A DNA stretch of 13,845 nt, taken from Gammaproteobacteria bacterium. GTDB lineage: Bacteria > Pseudomonadota > Gammaproteobacteria > Eutrophobiales > Eutrophobiaceae. The notes under the pieces were generated by a model that was given only the letters and a program-made list of their open reading frames with translations, was not told where the DNA came from and made no database searches. The DNA lies in contig JAAXHV010000004.1 of NCBI GenBank assembly GCA_012270695.1, positions 1-13,845 on the forward strand, given 5' to 3'. Position numbers and translations under genes: made by a program. Positions 1 to 6,222 of the stretch are shown piece by piece (position 1 is the stretch's first letter; the number at the start of each line of letters is the position of its first letter).

Positions 1-89
1 CTCATACCGAGGCCGTGGATCAGTATTAACGGCTCACCCTCGCCTTCCTGCTGTACGAACAGTTTCGCCTCGCCTGTATCGACGATCAT
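1..89 (-). CDS. alpha/beta hydrolase, N-terminal fragment (cut by window edge)
   Basis: Reading leftward from the ATG at 89-87 gives about 29 residues that run off the window. They end in PLILIHGLGM, the strand-plus-oxyanion-hole motif (HGxG) found near the N-terminus of alpha/beta-hydrolase-fold enzymes, and the spacing from the start fits that family. The nucleophile elbow and catalytic Asp/His lie outside the window, so the activity cannot be read. The gene starts 26 bases after the stop of the NicX-like gene, on the same strand, so it is probably co-transcribed. In nicotinate-type pathways the enzyme after NicX is NicD, an alpha/beta hydrolase that deformylates N-formylmaleamate; that role is an inference from position. 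No clear Shine-Dalgarno precedes this ATG. An in-frame GTG at 110 is an alternative start that also lacks one. Confidence 0.75.
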   Translation of the reverse strand, partial: MIVDTGEAKLFVQQEGEGEPLILIHGLGM

Positions 90-115
90 GTTCGTTAGTA
101 CTAGAGTCACATACG

Positions 116-1135
116 CTAGACGCGCATGTCCACGGGCACGACCTTGCCCTCATCCACAATCAACTCGTCGTCAAGCATAAGGGTACACAGTTGCATGGGC
201 AGATCGAGGTGGCAGGGTGTATCGTTGTCACCCCCAAACTCTGTATTCGGCCCCATGGAAAACAACACGTTGCCATAACAGGCGCGCCCGTCCATGCCAA
301 TCCCCGGGAGATCAACGTCCCACTTGCAGGCGGCGTTAAGACCCCAGCCGATATGCGAGATGGCATAGGCACGCGGATCCTGGTATTCATCGATAAAATT
401 CTTAAGCATGTCCGCATCCGATCCACCGTTGATTTCGATGACAGCACCGTCTCGAATCACAAACTCGGTCGGCGACGTGACAAAGCGCTTGAGCGGAAAA
501 ATGATATCGTCCACATCCATTACCACGCGACCATTGACACCTTTATCTGCAGCTACGGTGGCAAGAAATCCCCCCGGCCAGTGATCCCAGCGCCCGGGCG
601 AGCAGGTATAACCGTATTCAGTAAGTATCGATTGGCCGTCAAGATTATAAGTCACATCGGTGCCCGCTGCATTGGTAAAACGCAGGCACTTGGCGCCTCT
701 GAGTCGGCGTTCGCCCGCTTCCACCCGTTTGCGCAATTCCGGTGTTGGAAACAGCCGCTGCAGGATTTCCGGAGGTTCCACGACCAGCAGCACACGCGTG
801 CCCGCCTCCTGCATGGCAATCTGCTCATGGGAGAACAGCAGCAGCATGTGGTCTACCACCATATCCGCCTCACAGCATTGCTGCAGCACCGCGGGATAAC
901 TGCTGAGCGGATTCTTGCCGACGTTCGCAATACGCTCACTCGCGTCCATGGCCTGTTCAACTTGCAGATTGGCATCTATGACGTGAGCGCCGAGCTCGGA
1001 AGCTGCGCTGAGGGAGTATTCGGCATAGTCGCGTAACAGATCCCCCTCGGACAACACGGCGATAGTTTGCCCCGGACCGACCTCACACAGCCTGAGTTCA
1101 TCAAGAAAAACATCTTTCATTGTCTTATCCATCAT
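116..1135 (-). CDS. nicX: NicX-like 2,5-dihydroxypyridine 5,6-dioxygenase family protein
   Basis: Predicted non-haem Fe(II) extradiol-type dioxygenase of the aminopeptidase-like (COG2309) fold, cleaving 2,5-dihydroxypyridine to N-formylmaleamate in the cytoplasm. The 339 residues match the usual size of about 350. Signature blocks I recognise from Pseudomonas NicX are VVEPPEIL (118-125), EYGY...PGRWDHWPGGFL (173-191), SHIGWGLN (260-267), MDGRACYGN (281-289) and GPNTEFGG...TPCHLDLP (295-313). By alignment from memory with NicX His265/His318/Asp320, the iron ligands here are H261, H309 and D311. The start ATG at 1135 has a GAGG six bases upstream and a second ATG directly after it. The gene begins 12 bases after the Rieske oxygenase stop and is followed by an alpha/beta hydrolase, so the three form an operon. 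An M29 aminopeptidase is the alternative in automatic annotation, but the NicX-specific blocks argue against it. The exact dihydroxypyridine substrate is not proven. Confidence 0.88.
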   Translation of the reverse strand: MMDKTMKDVFLDELRLCEVGPGQTIAVLSEGDLLRDYAEYSLSAASELGAHVIDANLQVEQAMDASERIANVGKNPLSSYPAVLQQCCEADMVVDHMLLLFSHEQIAMQEAGTRVLLVVEPPEILQRLFPTPELRKRVEAGERRLRGAKCLRFTNAAGTDVTYNLDGQSILTEYGYTCSPGRWDHWPGGFLATVAADKGVNGRVVMDVDDIIFPLKRFVTSPTEFVIRDGAVIEINGGSDADMLKNFIDEYQDPRAYAISHIGWGLNAACKWDVDLPGIGMDGRACYGNVLFSMGPNTEFGGDNDTPCHLDLPMQLCTLMLDDELIVDEGKVVPVDMRV

Positions 1136-1147
1136 GAAAATCCTCGT

Positions 1148-2416
1148 TTAAACCTGAGCTGAACCGAAGGTCTTCGAATAACCGCCGTCGGTGGCCTCGG
1201 GGTATTTCGCCCTGGTATCGGCCAGGAACTCGGCGCAATCATTGATGCGTATCGCGCGCGCATCCTTGTCTTCATCGAGCAGTATATCCAGGTAGTAATT
1301 GATCAGATGGTGAATAGCGCGCTCCAGTTTGACGGTCGGCCCCGGCTGAAAACCGCGCGAACTGATGCCCGTCTGCAAAGACTCCAGCATCGCCAGGTCT
1401 TCAGTCGCGACGAGCTTGATGAAATCCGCGTAGATCTGGTTTTTCTCGGCGAAACCAGGTTCATCGAAAAATGCTTCCGGAAGTTGCGTGTAGATGGTCA
1501 CATGGGTGCGATTGACATCAATAGGCATAGCGACCCAGGGTTGGATAAGATCGTGTCGACCGAATATATTCATGGTGGGGCGGACCCACGTCGTACATGC
1601 GAATTTATCGGTAACCTTTCCTTCGAGCCAAGGCATTGGCCCAAACAGCGTAACGCCGTTCGGGGCCATGGTATAACTCTCGTACACGGCGTTGTAGCCA
1701 CTGCCGTTGAGATTGTAGCGGAAGTCGTTGATCGGGAAGTGGCCGCCGAATGAAGCGCCGTGAATGACGCCGACATGGTACATGTCCATCAGGTTTTCGG
1801 GCACGAATTTCCAATTGCACGGGACTTCGAATTCGAATTTGTCCGATGTCCTGGTGTTCTCGGGTTGCAGGAACCCCGCAAATTCACGCACCCCATCTTC
1901 GTCCAGGCACTCATTGAGTGGTGGACAGTCAGGGTCGAAATTAACGAAAACATAGCCGCCCCAGGTATCCAGGTTTACGGACGGCAGGCGACAGGTCTTG
2001 AAGTCATAGTTGGTAACTTCCGTACTGTGCGGCGCCGCTTTCAGCCTTCCATCTAGAGTATATGACCACGCGTGATAGCGACAGGTGAAAAGCCTGGCGT
2101 TACCCTGGCCGACCGCCACCTCAACGCCGCGATGCGCGCAAAGATTCCTGAATGCGCGCAGTTGGCCGTCTCTATCGCGACAGACTACCAGGGGTTCGCC
2201 GGCAATACGCATGGCATGATAATCACCGGGCTTCTCGAACTCCTCCACACGTCCCACGCACAACCATTCACGCATGAAAATGGCATCGATCTCGCGCTGG
2301 AAGATTTCCTCAGAGCTGTAAAAAAAACCGGGCAGGTGTCCTGACTCGAGAAGATGTGTACGGGTTTTTTCGATTAGTTTTCGAGTTTTCGAATCCAGTT
2401 CTGCAATTAGCGACAT
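1148..2416 (-). CDS. Rieske non-haem iron oxygenase, alpha (catalytic) subunit
   Basis: Catalytic subunit of a ring-hydroxylating oxygenase (422 residues, normal for the family). The N-terminal Rieske domain binds a 2Fe-2S cluster through C93-x-H95 (CAHRG) and C112-x2-H115 (CRYHAW). The C-terminal catalytic domain has the mononuclear iron motif NLMDMYHVGVIH (208-219): H214 and H219 are ligands, D211 is the bridging Asp between Rieske and iron sites of neighbouring subunits, and D340 in VATEDLAML is the likely third ligand. It is the first gene of the lower operon, with a sigma70-like promoter upstream, and lies 12 bases before the NicX-like gene, so it may supply the hydroxylated ring for cleavage. 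Its start is preceded by seven G residues (2426-2432) acting as an unusual Shine-Dalgarno. No beta subunit, ferredoxin or reductase is in the window. The substrate cannot be read from the sequence. Confidence 0.93.
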   Translation of the reverse strand: MSLIAELDSKTRKLIEKTRTHLLESGHLPGFFYSSEEIFQREIDAIFMREWLCVGRVEEFEKPGDYHAMRIAGEPLVVCRDRDGQLRAFRNLCAHRGVEVAVGQGNARLFTCRYHAWSYTLDGRLKAAPHSTEVTNYDFKTCRLPSVNLDTWGGYVFVNFDPDCPPLNECLDEDGVREFAGFLQPENTRTSDKFEFEVPCNWKFVPENLMDMYHVGVIHGASFGGHFPINDFRYNLNGSGYNAVYESYTMAPNGVTLFGPMPWLEGKVTDKFACTTWVRPTMNIFGRHDLIQPWVAMPIDVNRTHVTIYTQLPEAFFDEPGFAEKNQIYADFIKLVATEDLAMLESLQTGISSRGFQPGPTVKLERAIHHLINYYLDILLDEDKDARAIRINDCAEFLADTRAKYPEATDGGYSKTFGSAQV

Positions 2417-2468
2417 TGATCTATTCCCCCCCGCTTGAGTAGTGCGCTGTCTGGCTGATTATGTATTA

Positions 2469-2491
2469 CCTAATTATGTGAATAATATAGG
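2469..2491. promoter_or_regulatory. candidate operator: imperfect inverted repeat over the promoter
   Basis: The left arm CCTAATTAT (2469-2477) and right arm ATAATATAGG (2482-2491) are complementary apart from one extra base, around a 4-base centre GTGA. The repeat overlaps the -10 box and expected start point of the leftward promoter, a typical position for a repressor site. It is seen directly in the sequence, but it is AT-rich, so chance is possible. No regulator gene is present to pair it with. Confidence 0.4.
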
Positions 2492-2511
2492 AAATTAATG
2501 GATAGTGTCAA
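2484..2511 (-). promoter_or_regulatory. sigma70-type promoter for the Rieske/NicX-like/hydrolase operon
   Basis: On the minus strand, TTGACA (2511-2506, a perfect -35) is followed after 16 bases by TATATT (2489-2484, five of six matches to TATAAT). Transcription would start near 2477, giving a leader of about 60 bases before the ATG at 2416. It lies in the AT-rich intergenic region 2417-2624, the only long non-coding stretch here. For the opposite direction a TATAAG at 2564-2569 could be a -10 for the AtzH-like gene, but I see no convincing -35 for it. Confidence 0.6.
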
Positions 2512-2612
2512 TCTTTCGTATGGCTCCTGTTGCACTTTTGCTACTGAATAGGTATTGGTTGAATATAAGCATCAGGCTATGTACGCTTTCGCACGACGTT
2601 AATCAGCAACAC

Positions 2613-2617
2613 GAGGA
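2613..2617 (+). promoter_or_regulatory. Shine-Dalgarno site fixing the start of the AtzH-like gene
   Basis: GAGGA lies seven bases before the ATG at 2625. The frame is open back to 2505, but the upstream 40 residues do not resemble the family, overlap the leftward promoter and lack such a site. The start at 2625 is therefore preferred. Confidence 0.65.
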
Positions 2618-2624
2618 CAACCAG

Positions 2625-3005
2625 ATGGAAATTAATATTCCTGAGGTACACGCAGAAATCACCGCAGCCTTCCGGCGTTATGTGAAGGCACTGAGCGCCA
2701 ACGATATCGATACCGTAAAAGCCTTGTTTTGGAACAGCGAACACACACTGCGTTACGGTACCGGCGAAAACCTCTATGGGATGAATGCCATCAGCGCATT
2801 CCGGGACGGCCAGCGGGGCCACAAGATAGAGCTTGAAATAACCCGTTTGGTTATTACTACCTTCGACCGTGATTTTGCTACCGCCAACTGTGAAATGCAA
2901 CGCCTGGATCTGGGCATGAGCAGCAGGATGAGCCACAGTTGGGTGCGATTTACGGAAGACTGGCGAATCGTAGCCGCGCATGTTTCCTTCGGACCGGAAG
3001 AGTAG
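2625..3005 (+). CDS. AtzH/HpxZ-like (DUF3225) small SnoaL-fold protein
   Basis: A 126-residue protein with a cone-shaped alpha+beta (NTF2/SnoaL-like) fold pattern: an N-terminal helix, then LSANDIDTVKALFW and TLRYGTGENLYG, and a C-terminal sheet ending in SHSWVRFTEDWRIVAAHVSFGP. This layout is typical of the family holding HpxZ (oxalurate catabolism) and AtzH, which hydrolyses 1-carboxybiuret in cyanuric acid breakdown. Y19 and R43 keep the spacing of the Tyr/Arg pair I recall as functional in AtzH (Tyr22, Arg46). Family members usually sit beside an amidase-signature enzyme; none is in this window. It is the only plus-strand gene, divergent from the Rieske/NicX-like operon and convergent with the DUF3891 gene (33-base gap). 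A link to amide or formamide products of ring cleavage is an inference. A generic SnoaL-like accessory role remains possible. Confidence 0.8.
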   Translation: MEINIPEVHAEITAAFRRYVKALSANDIDTVKALFWNSEHTLRYGTGENLYGMNAISAFRDGQRGHKIELEITRLVITTFDRDFATANCEMQRLDLGMSSRMSHSWVRFTEDWRIVAAHVSFGPEE

Positions 3006-3038
3006 AGTGGTCGCCCTGGCGGGATTTTACTCGACCGT

Positions 3039-3860
3039 TTACGCTGCCGTGAGTAGTCTTATCGTCTGGGTCGTAACCGGAGCGCGTTCCAGTTCTTCAC
3101 GCATGTCATCACCCTGGGAAACAGGCGAGAGATAGCGCCCGCTGAACGTCAGCTCGATGCCTTCAGAGTCGTCGAAAGGGTAAGGATCCAAGGTATAGGC
3201 CCCGTTCTCAACAGGCCTGATAGTGACTTCCGTATCCTCTGAGGCGTTTAATGGCACATGGGAGAAGCTCGCCTGTTCACGCTTGCCTTCCTGGACGCAG
3301 TTGAAGTACAGCGCCAACGTGTCGAAGAACTGCAGCTGTTTGTAGTTCTGAAACAGCTGATCCTCCTCGGTTAAAGAGGCTGTCTCGGGATCACTTTCAA
3401 GTTGTGTCCTGAGACCTTGTTGCCGTTCAATTTCGCCCTCGAGCATCGCATCTGCCAACGCCCGGTTATCATCGGCCAAGCTGTCAAGCAGTACTTTGTC
3501 GGACATCCCGTAACGTCCGTTATACAAGCCCCAACTATGCATGCTGGAAATGAGTCCACAATAGGGATGATGCGCACTGTTGAAATCCGGGGATGCGCTG
3601 CTGGTCTCGACTATACGCGAGAACGGTGTCTTCACCAGGTTATACGGTAAGCCGGTTGCCGGGTCGCGTAATGCCTGTGCGTCCAACTCCCGCCAACCAA
3701 CATCGTGATGTTCGATGACGTGAAGCATCAGCGCACGCGGTTCCACCGGTTCGAAACATTCGTTACCAAAATGCTCTGCAAAACGCGCGCAGAGCGCGGT
3801 ATGCTGATCCATGGTGATGACGAAGTGTTCCGCTCCTTCAACCGCACTTTGTACTATCAT
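3039..3860 (-). CDS. DUF3891 family protein, possible HD-type metalloenzyme
   Basis: A 273-residue soluble protein I assign to DUF3891, whose function is unknown. The frame stays open to 4151, but the ATG at 3860 has a strong AGGAGA site six bases upstream and gives the family-like N-terminus MIVQ, while the longer version would overlap the SDR gene. Visible conserved-looking residues are H20 and H30, then HVIEHHDVGWRELD (47-60), HHPYCGLISSMH (97-108) and D180 in QFFDTLALYF. The order H...HHD...D resembles the metal-binding pattern of HD-superfamily phosphohydrolases; that is my inference, not an established activity. No signal peptide or membrane segment is seen. It is the last gene of the upper block, 52 bases after the SDR stop, so it is probably co-expressed with the oxygenase genes, perhaps in product or cofactor handling. 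Confidence 0.8.
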   Translation of the reverse strand: MIVQSAVEGAEHFVITMDQHTALCARFAEHFGNECFEPVEPRALMLHVIEHHDVGWRELDAQALRDPATGLPYNLVKTPFSRIVETSSASPDFNSAHHPYCGLISSMHSWGLYNGRYGMSDKVLLDSLADDNRALADAMLEGEIERQQGLRTQLESDPETASLTEEDQLFQNYKQLQFFDTLALYFNCVQEGKREQASFSHVPLNASEDTEVTIRPVENGAYTLDPYPFDDSEGIELTFSGRYLSPVSQGDDMREELERAPVTTQTIRLLTAA

Positions 3861-3866
3861 GGTATT

Positions 3867-3872
3867 TCTCCT
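3867..3872 (-). promoter_or_regulatory. Shine-Dalgarno site fixing the start of the DUF3891 gene
   Basis: AGGAGA, read on the minus strand, is followed by six bases and then ATG at 3860. It decides against the longer in-frame extension back to 4151, which would lie inside the SDR coding region. Confidence 0.7.
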
Positions 3873-3912
3873 GTAGAGATTGTCATGTGTGTTGTCCGAG
3901 TGCGCGTTTTCA

Positions 3913-4674
3913 TCATTGGGCAACAAAACCTCCGTCAACTGAAAGTACGGCTCCGACGACGAAACTCGCCTGGGGTGAGCAAAGCCATACCACTGCTTGC
4001 GCAATTTCCTCCGCTTCTCCCATTCTAGCGACCGGTTCTCGTGAGATGATTGCATCGATGATTTCGGGCCGCCCTTCAAGGATCTTATCCACCAGCGGCG
4101 TTTGCACCGGACCGGGACAGACGGCGTTGACACGTATGCCGGTTTGCGCATATTCCAGGGCTGCGGTTTTTGTCAGTCCGATAACACCGTGTTTGCTCGC
4201 AGAATAAGCGGGCATGCCGTTTGAACCCACGAGCCCGAAATTTGACGAGTTATTGACGATGGCGCCACTGCCTTGTTTCAACATCTGCACTATCTCGTAT
4301 TTCATGCACAACCATACACCCTTGAGGTTTATCCCGGTGATGCGATCCCAATTCTCTTCGCTGCAATCTGCCGTTTGGCTGAGTTCGCCTTGAATACCGG
4401 CGTTATTGAACGCGCAATCGAGTCCGCCGTATGCGGCGACTGTTGCGCCAACCATATTTTCGACCGCTGCAGGCTGCGATACGTCCGCGGCTACGAACAC
4501 AGCTGTTCCCGACGCTGCTTCGACCAGCGCAACGGTTTCTGCCCCACCGGTCTCGTCCACGTCAGCGACGGCAACATTGGCTCCGGCAGCGGCGAATGCG
4601 ATAGCGGCGGCGCGGCCGATCCCGGATCCACCGCCGGTGACAAGTGCTGTTCTGCCTTCGAGCAAGTTGCCCAT
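3913..4674 (-). CDS. SDR-family NAD(P)-dependent dehydrogenase
   Basis: A classical short-chain dehydrogenase/reductase of 253 residues, the normal length. It shows the dinucleotide-binding TGGGSGIG (13-20), an acidic D38 after the second strand that favours NAD over NADP, NNAG (90-93), N116, S144 and the catalytic Y157-x3-K161. PGPVQTP follows, and the protein ends in the usual VDGG segment. It oxidises or reduces a hydroxyl/keto group. Its place directly behind a Rieske oxygenase and the small companion gene suggests a dihydrodiol or alcohol intermediate as substrate, but SDR substrates cannot be read from sequence. The start is seven bases after the previous stop, with an AGGA in between, so translation is probably coupled. 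The nearest annotated style would be a glucose 1-dehydrogenase or LinC-like diol dehydrogenase. Confidence 0.92.
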   Translation of the reverse strand: MGNLLEGRTALVTGGGSGIGRAAAIAFAAAGANVAVADVDETGGAETVALVEAASGTAVFVAADVSQPAAVENMVGATVAAYGGLDCAFNNAGIQGELSQTADCSEENWDRITGINLKGVWLCMKYEIVQMLKQGSGAIVNNSSNFGLVGSNGMPAYSASKHGVIGLTKTAALEYAQTGIRVNAVCPGPVQTPLVDKILEGRPEIIDAIISREPVARMGEAEEIAQAVVWLCSPQASFVVGAVLSVDGGFVAQ

Positions 4675-4681
4675 GGTCCTG

Positions 4682-4999
4682 TTACTGGTATGTGTCGAAT
4701 CTCTCTGCCTCGACCATGTTCAGCCTGGCGGGGTTCTTGTACATCTCGACAAGGTTGCAGACTTCCACGAGTGACAAGGCCATGTTGCACAGACGTTGGG
4801 CGTCCTCCGGCATCTCGCTGTAATGATACTGGTTGAGGTACACGATAATTTCTTCCAGCCGCCCCCACATCGCATCATAAAAATCGTGAATCTCGTCCAG
4901 TGAAGAGCCCACGCGTTTTGCAATACGCTCCCGTTCGGTAGGCAGTGACCATTCCAGGTATTTCTCGAGATCGAGGAACGGCTCAGGTAACACGGCCAT
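4682..4999 (-). CDS. small helical protein of unknown family beside a Rieske oxygenase
   Basis: A 105-residue protein that I do not recognise. It is acidic and looks mainly alpha-helical: an aromatic-rich N-terminus (FLDLEKYLEW, 8-17), a charged helix, an aromatic helical stretch (FYDAMWGRLEEIIVYLNQYH, 40-59), a hydrophobic helix (residues 69-87), and a conserved-looking tail around NPARLNMVEAERF (89-101). Cys71 and Cys81 do not form a metal motif. There is no signal peptide and no Rieske-beta (SnoaL-like) pattern. Only two bases separate the stop of the preceding Rieske gene from this ATG, and seven bases lie before the SDR start, so all three are very likely translated together. An accessory or second subunit of the oxygenase is the natural guess, without direct evidence. 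The reading frame is open further upstream, but that would overlap the Rieske gene. Confidence 0.75.
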   Translation of the reverse strand: MAVLPEPFLDLEKYLEWSLPTERERIAKRVGSSLDEIHDFYDAMWGRLEEIIVYLNQYHYSEMPEDAQRLCNMALSLVEVCNLVEMYKNPARLNMVEAERFDTYQ

Positions 5000-5001
5000 G
5001 G

Positions 5002-6186
5002 TCAAACCTGCGCCATTTCGCGTTCGAGGACCCTGTGAAAATGCCGGATCGGCAGCTCCTCGTCCTGCATGATCATGTGCGAGCGGGCGCGGGAGGCGAG
5101 TCCTTTTTGGATCTGCTCGTGCTGGAACGCATCTTCCATCAAGGTATCCCGTAAACGGAGGATGGTCCATTCCTGGTTCAGCCGTTGCGCGACATTTTCC
5201 GCTTCCGGGAAGTGATAGCGCATCTCCCAGATACAGCGGTCGACGGCGAGGGGCCAGAAATTATAGGTCATGAAAAAATCGCCCGACACACCTTCAAAAA
5301 GCAGGATGGCGGAATTCGGAAACAGCAGGTACCAGTCGAAATTGCTGATGCGCTGGCTCATGCGTACATCGTTGACCGCGCTGTCCAGACTGTTGAGCAG
5401 GGCATCGGTCGGCAGTTGCTTATGGTTCGGGTTGTACTCACACGACCAGACGCTGTGGTAGTTATACAGGTTCACGTTCGAGAAGCGGCAGAACCTGTCG
5501 TCCTTGAGCACGAACGCATCGCCGATGGTAAAGCGGTGTTGGACGGGGAGGTGATACAGCTCGTTCTGCGCATCGATCCCGGTCTTCCAGTTGGCGGCTT
5601 CCTCGACTTTGTAAGTTTTGAGCAACTGCATCTTCTCGAAGCCGGCGCCGTCGAGCTGGGTCCCCAGGCCGCCGAGGAACTCGCGCAAGGTCTCGGCGGG
5701 TTCCAACGCGAGATTGATAAATATGAAACCTTCCCAGATATCACAGTGTATTGGAGTAAGGCCATGCTGGTCCTTGTCGAAATCGAAAAAGTTATCCTCA
5801 TCGGGCACGAACGCCAGTTTTCCTTCTGGCGAGAACGCCCAGCCATGAAAATTGCAGCCGAAGCGGCCCGGGCATCTGCCGCGTTTCTCTTTCATGACGA
5901 GGGTGTTGCCCCGGTGCGGGCACACGTTGTGAAACGCGCGAACTTCGTTATCATCGCCACGGACGATGAGGATGGATACGTTGCAGACGGCAAGATCCCG
6001 CACGAAAAAATCGCCGGCTTCCGGGATTTCACCGACCCGGCCCATCATCAGCCAATGGCGCCTGAAAATAAGCTCCCGCTCCCGCTCAAAGTATTCCGGG
6101 TTTATGCAGGGCTCCGTGGATACCAGTCCGGTATCTGCATCAGGATATTTCTCGGACCACTGTTTGTCTACCAATCGGGTTTGCAT
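5002..6186 (-). CDS. Rieske non-haem iron oxygenase, Glu-bridged type
   Basis: A ring-hydroxylating or demethylating-type oxygenase component of 394 residues. The Rieske cluster is bound by C89-x-H91 (CPHRG) and C111-x2-H114 (CNFHGW). The catalytic iron motif is NELYHLPVQH (198-207): H202 and H207 are ligands, with D332 in LMEDAFQHEQ as probable third ligand. The residue three before H202, usually the bridging Asp, is Glu (E199). Such a Glu is known in carnitine oxygenase CntA (Glu205), so the electron route may follow that subgroup. The C-terminus, IRHFHRVLEREM, is typical of alpha-only oxygenases. A full-strength GGAGGTGA site precedes the ATG. The gene sits 36 bases after the Mo-hydroxylase large subunit and two bases before the small unknown protein. 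The substrate is unknown; a reductase must come from elsewhere. Confidence 0.94.
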   Translation of the reverse strand: MQTRLVDKQWSEKYPDADTGLVSTEPCINPEYFERERELIFRRHWLMMGRVGEIPEAGDFFVRDLAVCNVSILIVRGDDNEVRAFHNVCPHRGNTLVMKEKRGRCPGRFGCNFHGWAFSPEGKLAFVPDEDNFFDFDKDQHGLTPIHCDIWEGFIFINLALEPAETLREFLGGLGTQLDGAGFEKMQLLKTYKVEEAANWKTGIDAQNELYHLPVQHRFTIGDAFVLKDDRFCRFSNVNLYNYHSVWSCEYNPNHKQLPTDALLNSLDSAVNDVRMSQRISNFDWYLLFPNSAILLFEGVSGDFFMTYNFWPLAVDRCIWEMRYHFPEAENVAQRLNQEWTILRLRDTLMEDAFQHEQIQKGLASRARSHMIMQDEELPIRHFHRVLEREMAQV

Positions 6187-6190
6187 GAAA

Positions 6191-6198
6191 TCACCTCC
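6191..6198 (-). promoter_or_regulatory. very strong ribosome binding site of the second Rieske gene
   Basis: GGAGGTGA, read on the minus strand, matches the anti-Shine-Dalgarno over eight bases and lies four bases before the ATG at 6186. It is the strongest such site in the window and suggests high translation of this oxygenase inside the operon. Confidence 0.7.
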
Positions 6199-6222
6199 AG
6201 AGCTACCAATACGCCAGCGGCT

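Noticed and set aside
191..1036. Long plus-strand open frame (281 codons) opposite the NicX-like gene
   Set aside because: Its translation has no family features and it is fully antisense to a gene with clear NicX motifs and iron ligands.
1827..1838. Palindrome TTCGAATTCGAA inside the first Rieske gene
   Set aside because: It comes from repeated Glu/Phe codons in the protein (KFEFE) and is not in a regulatory position.
2530..2558. Rightward promoter TTGCAC-17-TATTGG for the AtzH-like gene
   Set aside because: The -10 matches only three of six positions; the competing TATAAG at 2564 has no -35, so no firm call is possible.
2505..2624. Upstream extension of the AtzH-like gene
   Set aside because: The first 40 residues are unlike the family and overlap the leftward promoter; GAGGA supports the ATG at 2625.
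3006..3038. Bidirectional terminator between the convergent AtzH-like and DUF3891 genes
   Set aside because: Only a 3-4 base stem (CGCC/GGCG with a 2-base loop) can be drawn and there is no strong T-run.
3861..4151. N-terminal extension of the DUF3891 gene
   Set aside because: It would overlap the SDR coding region by more than 200 bases, has no ribosome site, and a good one stands before the ATG at 3860.
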